From: Ectobacillus ponti
Lineage (GTDB): Bacteria; Bacillota; Bacilli; Bacillales; Bacillaceae_G
Assembly: GCF_024294785.1 (NCBI RefSeq)
Contig: NZ_JANCLT010000001.1
Coordinates: 612,194-676,193, forward strand
DNA length: 64,000 bases
Direction of reading: 5' to 3'
Below are positions 54,950 through 64,000 of this stretch, one piece after another. How positions within the stretch are numbered: position 1 is the first letter of the stretch; each line of letters opens with the position of its first letter. A program made the translations under genes and the position numbers. Below the pieces are notes generated by a model. That model did no database searches. It was not told where the DNA came from and was given only the letters and a program-made list of their open reading frames with translations.

Positions 54950-57360
54950 TATCTATACAATTGTATGGGCTGGATCCCCCAGATTTCGTTTGCATACTGC
55001 TGAATCGTACGGTCGCTGGTGAAGTAGCCGGATTTCGCCACGTTTGCAATGCTCATCTCCAGCCAGCGCTGCCGGTTCTGATAGGCCCGGCCCACCTCCT
55101 CCTGGATATCCACATATGGCGCAAAGTCGCGCAGCACAAAATATTCATCGTTTTGTATAATGAGAGAATCATAAATCGTTTCGAATTCTTCCGCGTCCGC
55201 ATTCGGAAAGAAGCCATTTACCAGCTGATCCACAACCTTCTTGATGCGCTTATCATGATGGTAGTAATCACTGGAGCGGTAGCCGCCGTTTTGGTAGTAC
55301 CGCAGCACCTCCTCCGCTGTCAAACCGAAGATGAAAGCATTTTCCGCACCTGCCTCATCCCGGATTTCCACGTTTGCGCCATCCAGTGTGCCAACCGTGA
55401 CGGCTCCATTCATCATGAACTTCATATTGCCTGTGCCGGAAGCTTCCTTGCTTGCCGTGGAAATTTGCTCACTCACATCGGCGGCCGGAAAGATTTCCTC
55501 CGCCAGCGACACCCGGTAATTTTCCAGGAAAATGACCTTCAGCCGGTCGCGCGTCTGCGGATCATGGTTTACCTTCTCCGCCAGCTCATTCATGAGTTTA
55601 ATAATCTTTTTTGCATAATAATAGCCAGGGGACGCCTTGGCGCCAAAGATGAAGGTGCGCGGATGAATGGTGTAGCCCCCGTCCTCCTTCAAGCGGTTGT
55701 ACAGGTGCATGATATGCAAAACATTGAGCAGCTGCCGTTTATACGCATGAAGACGCTTGACCTGCACATCAAAAATCGAGTTTGTGTCCACACGGATGCC
55801 GGTTTGCTCTTCAATCCGTTTGGCCAGCAGCTCTTTCCGGAATTGCTTCACCCGGAAGAAGCGCTCTTGAAATGCCGGGTCTCCCTTATATGCCAGCAAG
55901 TCCTGCAGCTTTGCCGGATCATGAATCCATCCCGTTCCAATCGTATCCGCGATCAGCCCGGACAATTCCGGATTTGACTTTAACAGCCAGCGCCGATGCG
56001 TGATGCCGTTTGTCTTATTATTGAATCGGTCTGGATAAAATTCGTAAAAGAGCCGCATTTCCCGCTGCTTTAGAATCTCTGTATGAATGTGTGCCACCCC
56101 GTTGATGCTGTGGCTGCCGGCAATTGCCAGGTGCGCCATTTTCACCAGCCCGTGGGCAATAATAGCCATATCCTCGATGCGTTTCCAATCATATGTGTAA
56201 CGATCCCAAAGCTCCCGGCAAAAGCGTTCATTGATTTCCTCTACAATCATGTAGATGCGCGGCAGCAGGGGCTGGAAAATGCGGATGGGCCATTTCTCCA
56301 AAGCCTCGGACAGGGTCGTATGATTGGTGTAGGAAATGGTTTGGACTGTAATATGCCAAGCATCCTCCCAGCTCATTTTTTCCTCATCGAGCAAAATGCG
56401 CATCAACTCGGGAATGGCCAGCACCGGATGCGTGTCATTGATATGGATTGCTATTTTCTCATGCAGATTGCGAAGTGAGCCGTTCCGTTCCCGGTGCTGC
56501 TTGACAATATTTTGCAGGCTTGCGGACACAAGGAAATATTGCTGCTTCAGGCGCAGAATTTTCCCCTCATCATGTGTGTCATCCGGATACAGGAATTCGG
56601 AGACTGCTTCCGTCTCGCGCTTATAGTCCAGCACGTTCTTTTGATTTGGCGGAAAGGGCAGCGGCTCTGCATTCCAAAGACGGAGCGTATTGACTGCCAC
56701 CGCCTCGTATCCGACAACTGGAATATCGTACGGCACAGCCATAATGGCTTCACTGTTGATATGCCGGAATTCCAGACGGTCACCTGACCGAAGCGATTCT
56801 ACGCTGCCCCAAAAGTGCACCTCCACCGCCTGGTCGTGCCGGCGCACTTCCCAAACATTGCCGTGGCGCAGCCACTGCTCCGGGAGCTCAACCTGATAGC
56901 CGTCCACAATTTTTTGGTCGAATAAGCCGTGCTTGTAGCGGATGCCGCAGCCATGGCCCGGCAGGCTCAAGGATGCCAGAGAATCCAAAAAGCAGGCTGC
57001 GAGGCGGCCGAGGCCGCCGTTTCCCAAGCCCGCGTCAGCCTCACTTTCCTCCAAGTCCTGCAGGTCAATGCCAAGGTCGCGCAGCCCTGCTTCGCACACT
57101 TCATGAATGCCCAGGTTCAGCAGATTGCTGCCAAGCAGACGCCCCAGCAGAAATTCAATAGACAGATAGTATACCTGTTTATTATTATCCGTCCGGTTCT
57201 TCTCATTGGTTGCAATCCAACGCGAACTGATATGCTCCCGCACCATATGGCCCAGAGTGTGGTATTGGTCCCGGGCGGTCGAGTCACGGAAGCTCTTGCC
57301 ATACATTGTCTCCAGCTTCTCCAAAAATGCCGCTTTAAAGCGCTCTACACTGGTGAACAT
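54949..57360 (-). CDS. glgP: Glycogen phosphorylase
   Basis: 803 residues. Releases glucose 1-phosphate from glycogen with pyridoxal phosphate. N-terminal YYLSIEFLLGR; DAGLGNGGLGRLAACFLDS; the PLP Lys in EASGTGNMKFMMNGAVTVGTLDGANVEI near the C-terminus. AAGGGGGAAG before the ATG. Last gene of glgBCDAP, after a hairpin. Confidence 0.97.
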   Translation of the reverse strand: MFTSVERFKAAFLEKLETMYGKSFRDSTARDQYHTLGHMVREHISSRWIATNEKNRTDNNKQVYYLSIEFLLGRLLGSNLLNLGIHEVCEAGLRDLGIDLQDLEESEADAGLGNGGLGRLAACFLDSLASLSLPGHGCGIRYKHGLFDQKIVDGYQVELPEQWLRHGNVWEVRRHDQAVEVHFWGSVESLRSGDRLEFRHINSEAIMAVPYDIPVVGYEAVAVNTLRLWNAEPLPFPPNQKNVLDYKRETEAVSEFLYPDDTHDEGKILRLKQQYFLVSASLQNIVKQHRERNGSLRNLHEKIAIHINDTHPVLAIPELMRILLDEEKMSWEDAWHITVQTISYTNHTTLSEALEKWPIRIFQPLLPRIYMIVEEINERFCRELWDRYTYDWKRIEDMAIIAHGLVKMAHLAIAGSHSINGVAHIHTEILKQREMRLFYEFYPDRFNNKTNGITHRRWLLKSNPELSGLIADTIGTGWIHDPAKLQDLLAYKGDPAFQERFFRVKQFRKELLAKRIEEQTGIRVDTNSIFDVQVKRLHAYKRQLLNVLHIMHLYNRLKEDGGYTIHPRTFIFGAKASPGYYYAKKIIKLMNELAEKVNHDPQTRDRLKVIFLENYRVSLAEEIFPAADVSEQISTASKEASGTGNMKFMMNGAVTVGTLDGANVEIRDEAGAENAFIFGLTAEEVLRYYQNGGYRSSDYYHHDKRIKKVVDQLVNGFFPNADAEEFETIYDSLIIQNDEYFVLRDFAPYVDIQEEVGRAYQNRQRWLEMSIANVAKSGYFTSDRTIQQYANEIWGIQPIQLYR

Positions 57361-57375
57361 CTTCTTCCCCCTTAC

Positions 57376-57420
57376 GAAAAACGAACACGGTCTCCTTCTA
57401 TTCCTCTGGCCGTGTTCGTT
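57376..57420 (-). terminator. Intercistronic hairpin between glgA and glgP
   Basis: AACGAACACGG-N19-CCGTGTTCGTT then TTTCG on the minus strand: a perfect 11-bp stem with weak T run, likely partial termination or mRNA end protection. Confidence 0.7.
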
Positions 57421-57428
57421 CCTCTGTG

Positions 57429-58865
57429 TTATGCGTTTCCTGTCAATTGCTCATATAACTCTTTATACTGCAGGGCTGACTGCCTCCAGCTGTAATCCTG
57501 TTTCATGGCCCGCTGCACAAGCGCTTCCCATGCTTCTGTATCATGATATACCTGAACAGCCCTGTGAATTGTATGGAGCATGTCATGCGCATTGAAGCTC
57601 GTGAAGCTAAAGCCATTCCCCTCGCCTGTCACTTCATTGTAGGCTTGCACCGTATCATTTAAGCCGCCGGTTTCCCGTACAATCGGAAGAGTTCCATACT
57701 GCAGGGCAATCAGCTGTCCCAGTCCGCATGGCTCAAACAGCGACGGCATCAGGAACAGGTCAGAGCCTGCGTATACCTGATGAGCCAGTGCTTCGTTAAA
57801 GCCGATGAATACTCTTACCTGATCAGGATATTGGTCAGCCATTTCCCGTAGGAAGTATTCATACTCCGCATTACCCGAGCCAACGATCACCAACTGCACA
57901 TCCTCTTGCATAATGTCGTGAAACACATGGCGTACTAAGTCAATTCCCTTTTGCGCAGTCAAACGGGTGACCATGGAAATGACAGGCACATCCGCGCGTT
58001 CCGGCAAACCGAAGTGCCGCTGCAATGCATACTTATTTCGCTGCTTTTGCTCCAGGCTGTCCTCATCATATGTCACTTCAATTTCCTTGTCTGTGCGCGG
58101 ATTATAGAAGGTATCATCAATGCCGTTGACAATACCGACCAGTTTATCCTTGTGCTTGCGCAGCAAGCCATCCAGCTTCTCGCCAAAATACGGATACTGG
58201 ATTTCTTCCTTATATGTAGGGCTCACGGCAGTGATTGCGTCTGATGCAACGATGCCGCCCTTCATGAAGTTGACGCAATCGTAAAATTCCAGCCGTTCAC
58301 TGGTGAAATGCTCATATCCCAGGCTCAGCAGGTCATGCATAACCTCCTGCGGGAAGATTCCCTGAAATTGCAGGTTATGAATCGTAAAGGCGGTTTTGAT
58401 ATTCTCATACGGTTCATGCTGCGCATACTGTGCCCGCAGCAGGTAGTTGGCCATGGCTGTATGCCAATCATGGCAATGCAGCACATCCGGCACAAAATCC
58501 AAATAGGAAATCGCCTCCAGCACAGCCTTGGAGAAGAAGGAGAAGCGCTCTCCATCATCATAGTGGCCGTACAGGGAATCCCGCTTAAAGTAATACTCGT
58601 TATCAAGGAAATAGTAGATAATCCCCTCACGCTCAAGCCTCCAGATGCCGCAATACTGCTTGCGCCAGCCAACCGGCACTGTAAGTACCGCATGCAGCTC
58701 AGCCTCGGCCAGGTATTGTTCAGGGATCAATGCATATTTCGGAAGCATAACCCGGACCTCGAGTCCAAGCCGCTTCAGTTCCTTCGGGAGTGCGCCCGCC
58801 ACGTCCGCCAAGCCGCCGGACTTAATGAACGGCACACATTCCGAAACTGCAAATAAAATATTCAC
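57429..58865 (-). CDS. glgA: Glycogen synthase (ADP-glucose)
   Basis: 478 residues of GT5. [16 protein letters not shown] (about 16-31) binds ADP-glucose; HCHDWHTA and the C-terminal [34 protein letters not shown] with the catalytic E-x7-E are intact. ATGA overlap with glgD. Confidence 0.97.
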   Translation of the reverse strand: MNILFAVSECVPFIKSGGLADVAGALPKELKRLGLEVRVMLPKYALIPEQYLAEAELHAVLTVPVGWRKQYCGIWRLEREGIIYYFLDNEYYFKRDSLYGHYDDGERFSFFSKAVLEAISYLDFVPDVLHCHDWHTAMANYLLRAQYAQHEPYENIKTAFTIHNLQFQGIFPQEVMHDLLSLGYEHFTSERLEFYDCVNFMKGGIVASDAITAVSPTYKEEIQYPYFGEKLDGLLRKHKDKLVGIVNGIDDTFYNPRTDKEIEVTYDEDSLEQKQRNKYALQRHFGLPERADVPVISMVTRLTAQKGIDLVRHVFHDIMQEDVQLVIVGSGNAEYEYFLREMADQYPDQVRVFIGFNEALAHQVYAGSDLFLMPSLFEPCGLGQLIALQYGTLPIVRETGGLNDTVQAYNEVTGEGNGFSFTSFNAHDMLHTIHRAVQVYHDTEAWEALVQRAMKQDYSWRQSALQYKELYEQLTGNA

Positions 58866-59887
58866 GATTTCATCAGCGCTCCTTGTACCATTCCTTTTTG
58901 AACAACGTATGGTGCTTCTGGTGTTCCAATCAGCACTGTGCCATCCTCAATCTTCACATCTTTATCCAAAATCACGTGCTCCAGTATACAGTTATTCCCA
59001 ATTTGACTCTTTTGCATAACGATGCTGCCGCGAATGACTGTACCGGCACCAACCTTTACCGCCCGGAATACAATACTGCCCTCCACTGTCCCCTCAATGA
59101 TGCTGCCATTGGCGATTATCGCATTCCGCACCTTGGAGCAGCTCCGGTAGCGTGCTGGCGGTTCATCCTTGACCTTCGTGAACACAGGCGCCTGCGGCTG
59201 AAATACCTGCTGCCACACCTCCGGCCGCAGCAAATCCATGCTTCTGGAATAGTAGCTGTCAATGGAGTCAATGACAGCCGTATAGCCGGTGAACTCGTAA
59301 GAATGGATATGCATTTCATGACGCTTCTCCATAATAATATCGCACAGCTTATAATAGCCCTGATCTTTATACTGCTCGAACAGACTCATAAGCAGCTGCT
59401 TTTTCAAAATGTATGTTTGCAGGGAACGCCCCGCATGCTGTACTTCCGTAATATCCGCACCCGTAGCGATGTGGCGGTGCAGAATCGGTTTGAAATTCAT
59501 GGCCACTATGATATTTGCATTCGTAACCACCACATATTCCTGGCGGCTGCGTTTAAAATAATCATAGTTTCTCGCAAGATGACTGAAGGAGCCAAACTCC
59601 TCCTCCTCGAGCTGGCAGTTCGGGGTAAAGACAAATAATCCATCGCGCTTGCGGTCCAAGTCCCATTGCTTGCCGGAGCCGAGATGGTCCATTAATGAGC
59701 GGTTTTCATAACCGGTGAAGATTGCCACGCTCTGAATGCCAGAGTGAACCATGTTTGACAGCATAAAGTCGATGAGACGGTAGCGGCCGCCGAACGGGAG
59801 CGCAGCCAGTGAACGGTGCGCCGTTACATTTCCCAAAGAAGTAAAATCATTTGTTGCGTTAATAATCCCCAGCATGGACTCATTCAT
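58862..59887 (-). CDS. glgD: GlgD, glucose-1-phosphate adenylyltransferase regulatory subunit
   Basis: 341 residues, paralogue of GlgC with the same nucleotidyltransferase plus beta-helix layout but lacking the AGGxGxRL P-loop (here [11 protein letters not shown]). [16 protein letters not shown] is retained. In Bacillaceae GlgD complexes with GlgC and raises its activity. AAGGGGAG before the ATG. Confidence 0.95.
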   Translation of the reverse strand: MNESMLGIINATNDFTSLGNVTAHRSLAALPFGGRYRLIDFMLSNMVHSGIQSVAIFTGYENRSLMDHLGSGKQWDLDRKRDGLFVFTPNCQLEEEEFGSFSHLARNYDYFKRSRQEYVVVTNANIIVAMNFKPILHRHIATGADITEVQHAGRSLQTYILKKQLLMSLFEQYKDQGYYKLCDIIMEKRHEMHIHSYEFTGYTAVIDSIDSYYSRSMDLLRPEVWQQVFQPQAPVFTKVKDEPPARYRSCSKVRNAIIANGSIIEGTVEGSIVFRAVKVGAGTVIRGSIVMQKSQIGNNCILEHVILDKDVKIEDGTVLIGTPEAPYVVQKGMVQGALMKS

Positions 59888-59905
59888 ATCTCTTTACTCC
59901 CCTTT

Positions 59906-61033
59906 TTAATTTTCCTCAGCAACGAGAATGACATCTTCATAGTGTTTCAACGGACGTACAACCGCACCGTCTTCAATGACCATCCCGGAAGCCACAATAG
60001 CCCGTTCGATGGTGACATTCTTACCAATTCGCGCATCTGGCATGACCACCGAATCTTTAATAACGGTTCCTTCCCCGACTGATACCCCTTGGAACAGTAC
60101 AGAGTGCTGCACCCGTCCTTCTACAATGCAGCCTTCGTTGATTAATGATTCCTCCACCTCCGCGCAAGGTGCAATGTATTGCGGCGGCTGATTCGGATTC
60201 ACGGAATAGATGCGCCATTCCCGGTCATACATATCCAGTGTAGAGTCATCCTTCAGCAAATCCATGTTCGCTTCCCACAGGCTCTTCACTGTGCCGACAT
60301 CCTTCCAATATCCCTGGAACGGATAAGCCACAAGCTTTTTGTTCTCCTCCAGCAGCATAGGAATAACATCCTTGCCGAAGTCATTGCTGGACTCTGGATT
60401 CCGCGCATCCATCTCCAGGAATTCCTTAAGGATGGACCATTTGAAGATGTAAATTCCCATGGATGCAAGATTGCTTTTTGGGAATTGCGGCTTCTCATCA
60501 AATTCCACAATATCCATATCCTCATTTGTATTCATAATGCCAAAGCGGCTTGCTTCCTCCCATGGCACCTCAATGACAGAGATGGACACGTCAGCATCCC
60601 GTTCAATGTGATAATCAAGCATGTCAGCATAGTCCATCTTATAAATATGGTCGCCGGAAAGAATCAATACGTATTCCGGGTCATATTGCCGTAAATAACT
60701 CATGTTCTGATAAATGGCGCTGGCTGTTCCTGTATACCACTTCAAACCGGAAGACTCCGCATATGGCGGCAATACTGTTACACCTCCATTTTTACGGTCC
60801 AGATCCCATGCGCTCCCGATTCCGATATAGGAGTTCAGTACAAGCGGCTCATATTGTGTCAGTACGCCGACCGTTTCAATTCCGGAGTTTGTGCAATTGC
60901 TGAGCGCAAAATCAATGATGCGGTACTTACCCCCGAACGGCACCGCCGGCTTTGCCAGATTCTTCGTTAATGAGCTGAGACGGCTCCCTTTTCCCCCGGC
61001 CAGCAGCATTGCTACGCACTTTTTCTTCCCCAT
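59906..61033 (-). CDS. glgC: Glucose-1-phosphate adenylyltransferase catalytic subunit
   Basis: 375 residues. Makes ADP-glucose from ATP and glucose 1-phosphate. [37 protein letters not shown] (about 11-47), [20 protein letters not shown] and C-terminal hexapeptide turns are present. The first 36 codons lie inside the 3' end of glgB. AAGGGGAAC before the ATG. Confidence 0.97.
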   Translation of the reverse strand: MGKKKCVAMLLAGGKGSRLSSLTKNLAKPAVPFGGKYRIIDFALSNCTNSGIETVGVLTQYEPLVLNSYIGIGSAWDLDRKNGGVTVLPPYAESSGLKWYTGTASAIYQNMSYLRQYDPEYVLILSGDHIYKMDYADMLDYHIERDADVSISVIEVPWEEASRFGIMNTNEDMDIVEFDEKPQFPKSNLASMGIYIFKWSILKEFLEMDARNPESSNDFGKDVIPMLLEENKKLVAYPFQGYWKDVGTVKSLWEANMDLLKDDSTLDMYDREWRIYSVNPNQPPQYIAPCAEVEESLINEGCIVEGRVQHSVLFQGVSVGEGTVIKDSVVMPDARIGKNVTIERAIVASGMVIEDGAVVRPLKHYEDVILVAEEN

Positions 61034-62915
61034 TTGTCTTGTTCCCCTTTCGCGTTTTCACTGGTCTTAGGATGCTGACGCCAAACGGCGGTATTGTCAT
61101 TTCCACATATGAAGGCTGATTATGGTACGGCTCATTGGTTGCCATCAGCCGCTTCTTGTTCACCTGGCCGGAACCGCCGTACACAGCAGCGTCACTATTC
61201 AGAATTTCAGTATATGTGCTGCAGGTCGGCACCCCGACTTTGTAGCCGTGATAGACATGCTCGGTGAAATTGCACACCACAATAAGCAAATCATCCTCCT
61301 GCTTGCCTCTCCGGATAAAGGAGAAAATGCTCTGATGATGATTGTCGGCATCAATCCATTGGAAGCCTTCCGTGCTGTGATCCAGCTGCCACAGCGGCTT
61401 TAAGCGCTTATACAGAGCGGACAGTTCCTGAAAGTATTCCTGCATAAGCCGGTGCATCTCAAACTCTTGCAGTCCCCAATCCAGCTGCTCCATATCCTTC
61501 CATTCATCAAACTGGCCGAACTCTCCGCCCATGAACAAGAGCTTCTTGCCCGGATGCGCCATCAGATAGCCATATAACAGGCGCAATTGGGCAAACTTGC
61601 GCCAATAGTCGCCCGGCATTTTGTTCAACAGCGATTTCTTGCCATGGACCACCTCATCGTGAGAAAGCGGCAGGACAAAGTTCTCGGAATGGGCATACAG
61701 CAGAGAAAATGTAATTTTGTCATGAATGTGCTTGCGGTACTCAGGAGCGCATTCCATGTACTTCAGCACGTCATTCATCCATCCCATGTTCCACTTATAA
61801 TTGAAGCCCAGTCCGCCCTCATATGCAGGGGCTGTGACCAGCGGCCAATCCGTAGAATCCTCGGCAATCATAAGGACCTGCGGGTCTGCAGCAAACACAG
61901 CTTCATTCAGCTTCTGCAAAAAGGCAACTGCATGCCCATTCTTTTGGAATACGCCGCCGGGGCTCCAGTACAGCATGTTTGCTACTGCATCCACGCGGAA
62001 CCCGTCAATGTGATAATACTTCATCCAAAACAGCGCATTGGAAATGAGGAAGCTGCACACTTCCGGCTTGCCAAGGTCAAAGTTGGCCGTTCCCCACACC
62101 GGGTTCTCACGCACGGCCAAGTCTTGATATTCATAAACCGGTTCGCCGTCAAACAGGTACAGGCCGTGTGCATCTTTGCAATAGTGGCCCGGCACCCAGT
62201 CCAGCAAGACACCGATGCCATACTGATGGCACTGGTCTACAAAGTACATGAAATCTTCCGGCGTGCCGTAACGGCTCGTCGGTGCATAGTAGCCTGTTCC
62301 CTGATAGCCCCAGGAACGGTCATATGGATGCTCAATCAGCGGCATAACTTCAATATGGGTAAAGTGATGCTGTAAAATATAAGGAATAAGTTCATCGGCC
62401 ATTTCCCGGTAGGAATAAAATGAGCCATCTTCTTTCTTCTTCCAGGAACCAAAATGCAATTCATAAATTGCCAGCGGCTCCTCGTATACACTCTTCCGCT
62501 TTTTGTTGCGCATCCATTTTTGATCGTTCCACTTGTAGCTGGTGATATCATATACAACAGAAGCGGTGTGCGGCCTCAGTTCTGCAAATCGCGCGTACGG
62601 ATCTGCCTTTAAGAGCCTGCTTCCGCTCTGCGTATGGATTTCATACTTGTACAGTTCACCTTCCTGAATCCCTGGAATGAACAGAGTCCAGCTGCCATGG
62701 TCCTCCAGGCGCTGCATCATATGCTGTTCACCATTCCATGCATTAAAGTTGCCGACAATGCTGACTGACACTGCATGGGGAGCCCAAACAGAAAAACGAG
62801 TGCCCTTGACTCCATCTTCTGTTGTTACATGTGCGCCAAAGGTTTGATAGCTTTCATACAAGCTGCCTTCATGGAACAGATGCAACTCATAATCTGTAGG
62901 ATGGGTTACAACCAC
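60927..62915 (-). CDS. glgB: 1,4-alpha-glucan branching enzyme with overlapping C-terminal tail
   Basis: 662 residues, GH13. N-terminal CBM48 (about 30-110), catalytic barrel with [14 protein letters not shown] (nucleophile Asp), MIAEDST (acid Glu) and [15 protein letters not shown]. The usual family end (about SILRPVK) is followed by a basic 40-residue tail encoded in the glgC overlap. GTG 62915 has AGGTGA six bases upstream; GTG 62924 is nearer to no good site. First gene of the glycogen operon. Confidence 0.95.
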   Translation of the reverse strand: MVVTHPTDYELHLFHEGSLYESYQTFGAHVTTEDGVKGTRFSVWAPHAVSVSIVGNFNAWNGEQHMMQRLEDHGSWTLFIPGIQEGELYKYEIHTQSGSRLLKADPYARFAELRPHTASVVYDITSYKWNDQKWMRNKKRKSVYEEPLAIYELHFGSWKKKEDGSFYSYREMADELIPYILQHHFTHIEVMPLIEHPYDRSWGYQGTGYYAPTSRYGTPEDFMYFVDQCHQYGIGVLLDWVPGHYCKDAHGLYLFDGEPVYEYQDLAVRENPVWGTANFDLGKPEVCSFLISNALFWMKYYHIDGFRVDAVANMLYWSPGGVFQKNGHAVAFLQKLNEAVFAADPQVLMIAEDSTDWPLVTAPAYEGGLGFNYKWNMGWMNDVLKYMECAPEYRKHIHDKITFSLLYAHSENFVLPLSHDEVVHGKKSLLNKMPGDYWRKFAQLRLLYGYLMAHPGKKLLFMGGEFGQFDEWKDMEQLDWGLQEFEMHRLMQEYFQELSALYKRLKPLWQLDHSTEGFQWIDADNHHQSIFSFIRRGKQEDDLLIVVCNFTEHVYHGYKVGVPTCSTYTEILNSDAAVYGGSGQVNKKRLMATNEPYHNQPSYVEMTIPPFGVSILRPVKTRKGNKTNGEEKVRSNAAGRGKREPSQLINEESGKAGGAVRG

Positions 62916-62991
62916 AATTTTCACCTCACAAATACACAGAATTTCAACTCACTTAATACTATTCTACAAAAGACATATAAATCCTTGTTGA

Positions 62992-63093
62992 ATTATAAAA
63001 ACATACGGTTTTACTTCACAAAGTGTACATATAACAGAGTGTTTCGACATAAAATATCATTTTCTGACGAACATTCTAATGAAAGCGTTTGTA
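62992..63093 (-). promoter_or_regulatory. glg operon promoter and cre-like site
   Basis: TTGTGA (63021-63016), 18 bp, TATAAT (62997-62992) on the minus strand; start near 62985. TGAAAGCGTTTGTA at 63080-63093 differs from the CcpA cre consensus (TGWAANCGNTNWCA) at one or two positions and lies about 100 bp upstream. Direct evidence for control is lacking. Confidence 0.5.
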
Positions 63094-63301
63094 TTTAGAA
63101 ATAACGTTAACACTTTTTCCTTTTTGAACAGATATAATATGTCCCATTACTTCCGATTATTAGGAATAATGTCGAAGAATTCCTATTACTGCAGGCTCAA
63201 CATACTATTACTGAAAATACTTCTTTCCAAAGGAATAAAAACAGACACAAAATTTTCACATTTAGAGACAGGAAGGAATTTTTATTTACAAGGAGAAGCA
63301 G
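63094..63301. other. AT-rich gene-free stretch
   Basis: Continuation of the AT-rich region upstream of glgB. TATAAT on the plus strand at about 63134 could drive the small frame at 63302, but no good -35 is seen. The longer frame through 63079-63312 has no ribosome binding site and looks accidental. Confidence 0.5.
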
Positions 63302-63376
63302 ATGAAGTATAGCGAAGATAGAGCTGCTGCAGGACAAGCAGGAGGCTGTCCCTTTAGACTGAAGAAATGGATATAA
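63302..63376 (+). CDS. Possible 24-residue small protein
   Basis: MKYSEDRAAAGQAGGCPF... begins with AAGGAGAAGCAG directly ahead of the ATG, an excellent ribosome binding site, and ends before a bidirectional terminator. Too short to judge by composition; no relative known to me. Confidence 0.35.
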   Translation: MKYSEDRAAAGQAGGCPFRLKKWI

Positions 63377-63422
63377 GCCAGCCGGCAGGAAAGCTGGCAC
63401 ATGCTAAAGAGGAGAAAACATG

Positions 63423-63456
63423 AAAATCCCCAGCAGATGATTCTGCTGGGGATTTT
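63423..63456. terminator. Terminator after the tRNA cluster
   Basis: AAATCCCCAGCAGA-ATCA-TCTGCTGGGGATTT with a short T run on the minus strand after tRNA-Glu; symmetric, so it may also end plus-strand transcripts. Confidence 0.88.
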
Positions 63457-63459
63457 GTA

Positions 63460-63531
63460 TGACCCGTACGGGATTCGAACCCGTGTTACCGCCGTGAAAG
63501 GGCGGTGTCTTAACCGCTTGACCAACGGGCC
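63460..63531 (-). tRNA. tRNA-Glu(TTC)
   Basis: Minus strand GGCCCGTTGGTCAAGCGG..., anticodon stem CCGCC/GGCGG around loop CTTTCAC, TTCGAATC T loop, acceptor ends ACGGGTC-A. CCA not encoded. Confidence 0.96.
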
Positions 63532-63533
63532 AA

Positions 63534-63624
63534 TGGCAGAGAAGAAGGGATTCGAACCCTCGCGCCGGTATCCCGACCTACTCCCTTAGCAGGGGAGCCC
63601 CTTGAGCCACTTGGGTACTTCTCT
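63534..63624 (-). tRNA. tRNA-Ser(GCT)
   Basis: Loop CTGCTAA between CTCCC and GGGAG; long variable arm (class II); acceptor AGAGAAG/CTTCTCT, discriminator G and encoded CCA. Confidence 0.96.
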
Positions 63625-63627
63625 GTA

Positions 63628-63702
63628 TGGCTCCGCAAGTAGGATTCGAACCTACGACCTATCGGTTAACAGCCGATTGCTCTACCGCTGAGCTATTGCG
63701 GA
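63628..63702 (-). tRNA. tRNA-Asn(GTT)
   Basis: Loop CTGTTAA between ATCGG and CCGAT; acceptor TCCGCAA/TTGCGGA, discriminator G and encoded CCA. Confidence 0.97.
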
Positions 63703-63724
63703 ATGATTATGCAAATATATAATA

Positions 63725-63801
<77 letters not shown>

Positions 63802-63803
63802 AT

Positions 63804-63877
63804 TGGAGCGGGTGATGAGAATCGAACTCACGACCAGAGCTTGGAAGGCTCTTGTTTTACCACTAAACTACACCCGC
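63804..63877 (-). tRNA. tRNA-Gly(TCC)
   Basis: Loop CTTCCAA between AGAGC and GCTCT; acceptor GCGGGTG/CACCCGC, discriminator T and encoded CCA. Confidence 0.97.
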
Positions 63878-63923
63878 ATATAGTAAGGAAGCCTCTTTAA
63901 GGAGACTGTTTCCAAAATATCAA

Positions 63924-63999
<76 letters not shown>

Positions 64000-64000
64000 A

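Noticed and set aside
63079-63312. 77-residue open frame in the AT-rich region beside glgB
   Set aside because: No ribosome binding site, Ile/Leu/Tyr-rich composition expected from random AT-rich DNA, and it overlaps the start of the better-supported 24-codon frame.
63878-63923. A further RNA gene between tRNA-Gly and tRNA-Thr
   Set aside because: Only 46 bases, with no cloverleaf and no strong stem.

Overview
The window is chromosomal DNA from an aerobic to facultatively anaerobic, endospore-former-like member of the Bacillaceae. Evidence is the block metK-pckA-ytlACD, ytkD-ytzI-luxS-yidD-ytiB, menFDHB/menEC-menA-yteA and glgBCDAP followed by a tRNA cluster, the strong AGGAGG-type ribosome binding sites, the S-box ahead of metK, and sites resembling Fnr, CodY, CcpN and CcpA targets of Bacillus. 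Coding sequence is moderately GC-rich for a Bacillus, while control regions are AT-rich. Genus and species cannot be fixed from the sequence alone; gene order recalls the B. cereus/Ectobacillus side of the family. No phage, insertion sequence with a transposase, CRISPR array or rRNA was seen.

Region by region. 1-3.5 kb: molybdenum-cofactor genes moaB (cut by the window edge) and moaA, then narK, divergent from an unknown 168-aa gene. Two perfect Fnr boxes lie between them. 3.5-13.6 kb: accessory housekeeping genes (VanZ-like protein, LOG-family phosphoribohydrolase, GNAT, metallo-beta-lactamase fold, DUF4405 membrane protein, a TetR-MFS efflux pair with twin operators, a GH18 glucosidase with two peptidoglycan-binding domains, DUF2785, histidine phosphatase). 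13.9-17.2 kb: a MacA/MacB-like adaptor-ATPase-permease export operon. 17.3-27.4 kb: metK under a SAM-I riboswitch, pckA with a CcpN-like box, the ytlACD importer and the glutamine importer glnQHMP. 27.5-36.4 kb: a ChrA pair, a gamma-glutamyltransferase (ywrD) and a five-gene peptide ABC importer with CodY-like boxes, then an Lrp regulator. 36.6-40.3 kb: ytkD, ytzI, luxS, yidD, ytiB and a reductase. 40.4-50.6 kb: menaquinone synthesis (menF-D-H-B, a 350-nt structured gap, menE-C, and menA on the other strand), yteA and tspO. 50.6-54.9 kb: small enzymes, a cold-shock gene, an AIM24 protein and a lipase. 54.9-62.9 kb: the glycogen operon glgB-C-D-A-P. 63.4-64 kb: six tRNA genes on the minus strand.

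How it fits together. Nitrate transport, molybdenum cofactor and menaquinone genes point to nitrate respiration, with narK apparently under Fnr. The peptide importer plus gamma-glutamyltransferase suggests scavenging of gamma-glutamyl peptides or glutathione. pckA and the glg operon place gluconeogenesis and carbon storage close together. metK and luxS belong to the methionine/SAM cycle.

The most unusual stretch is the menB-menE gap: a multi-stem, 14-bp-direct-repeat-flanked element followed by an intrinsic terminator on the operon strand, with a second terminator facing the other way. It could be an internal attenuator or a small mobile repeat with RNA structure.
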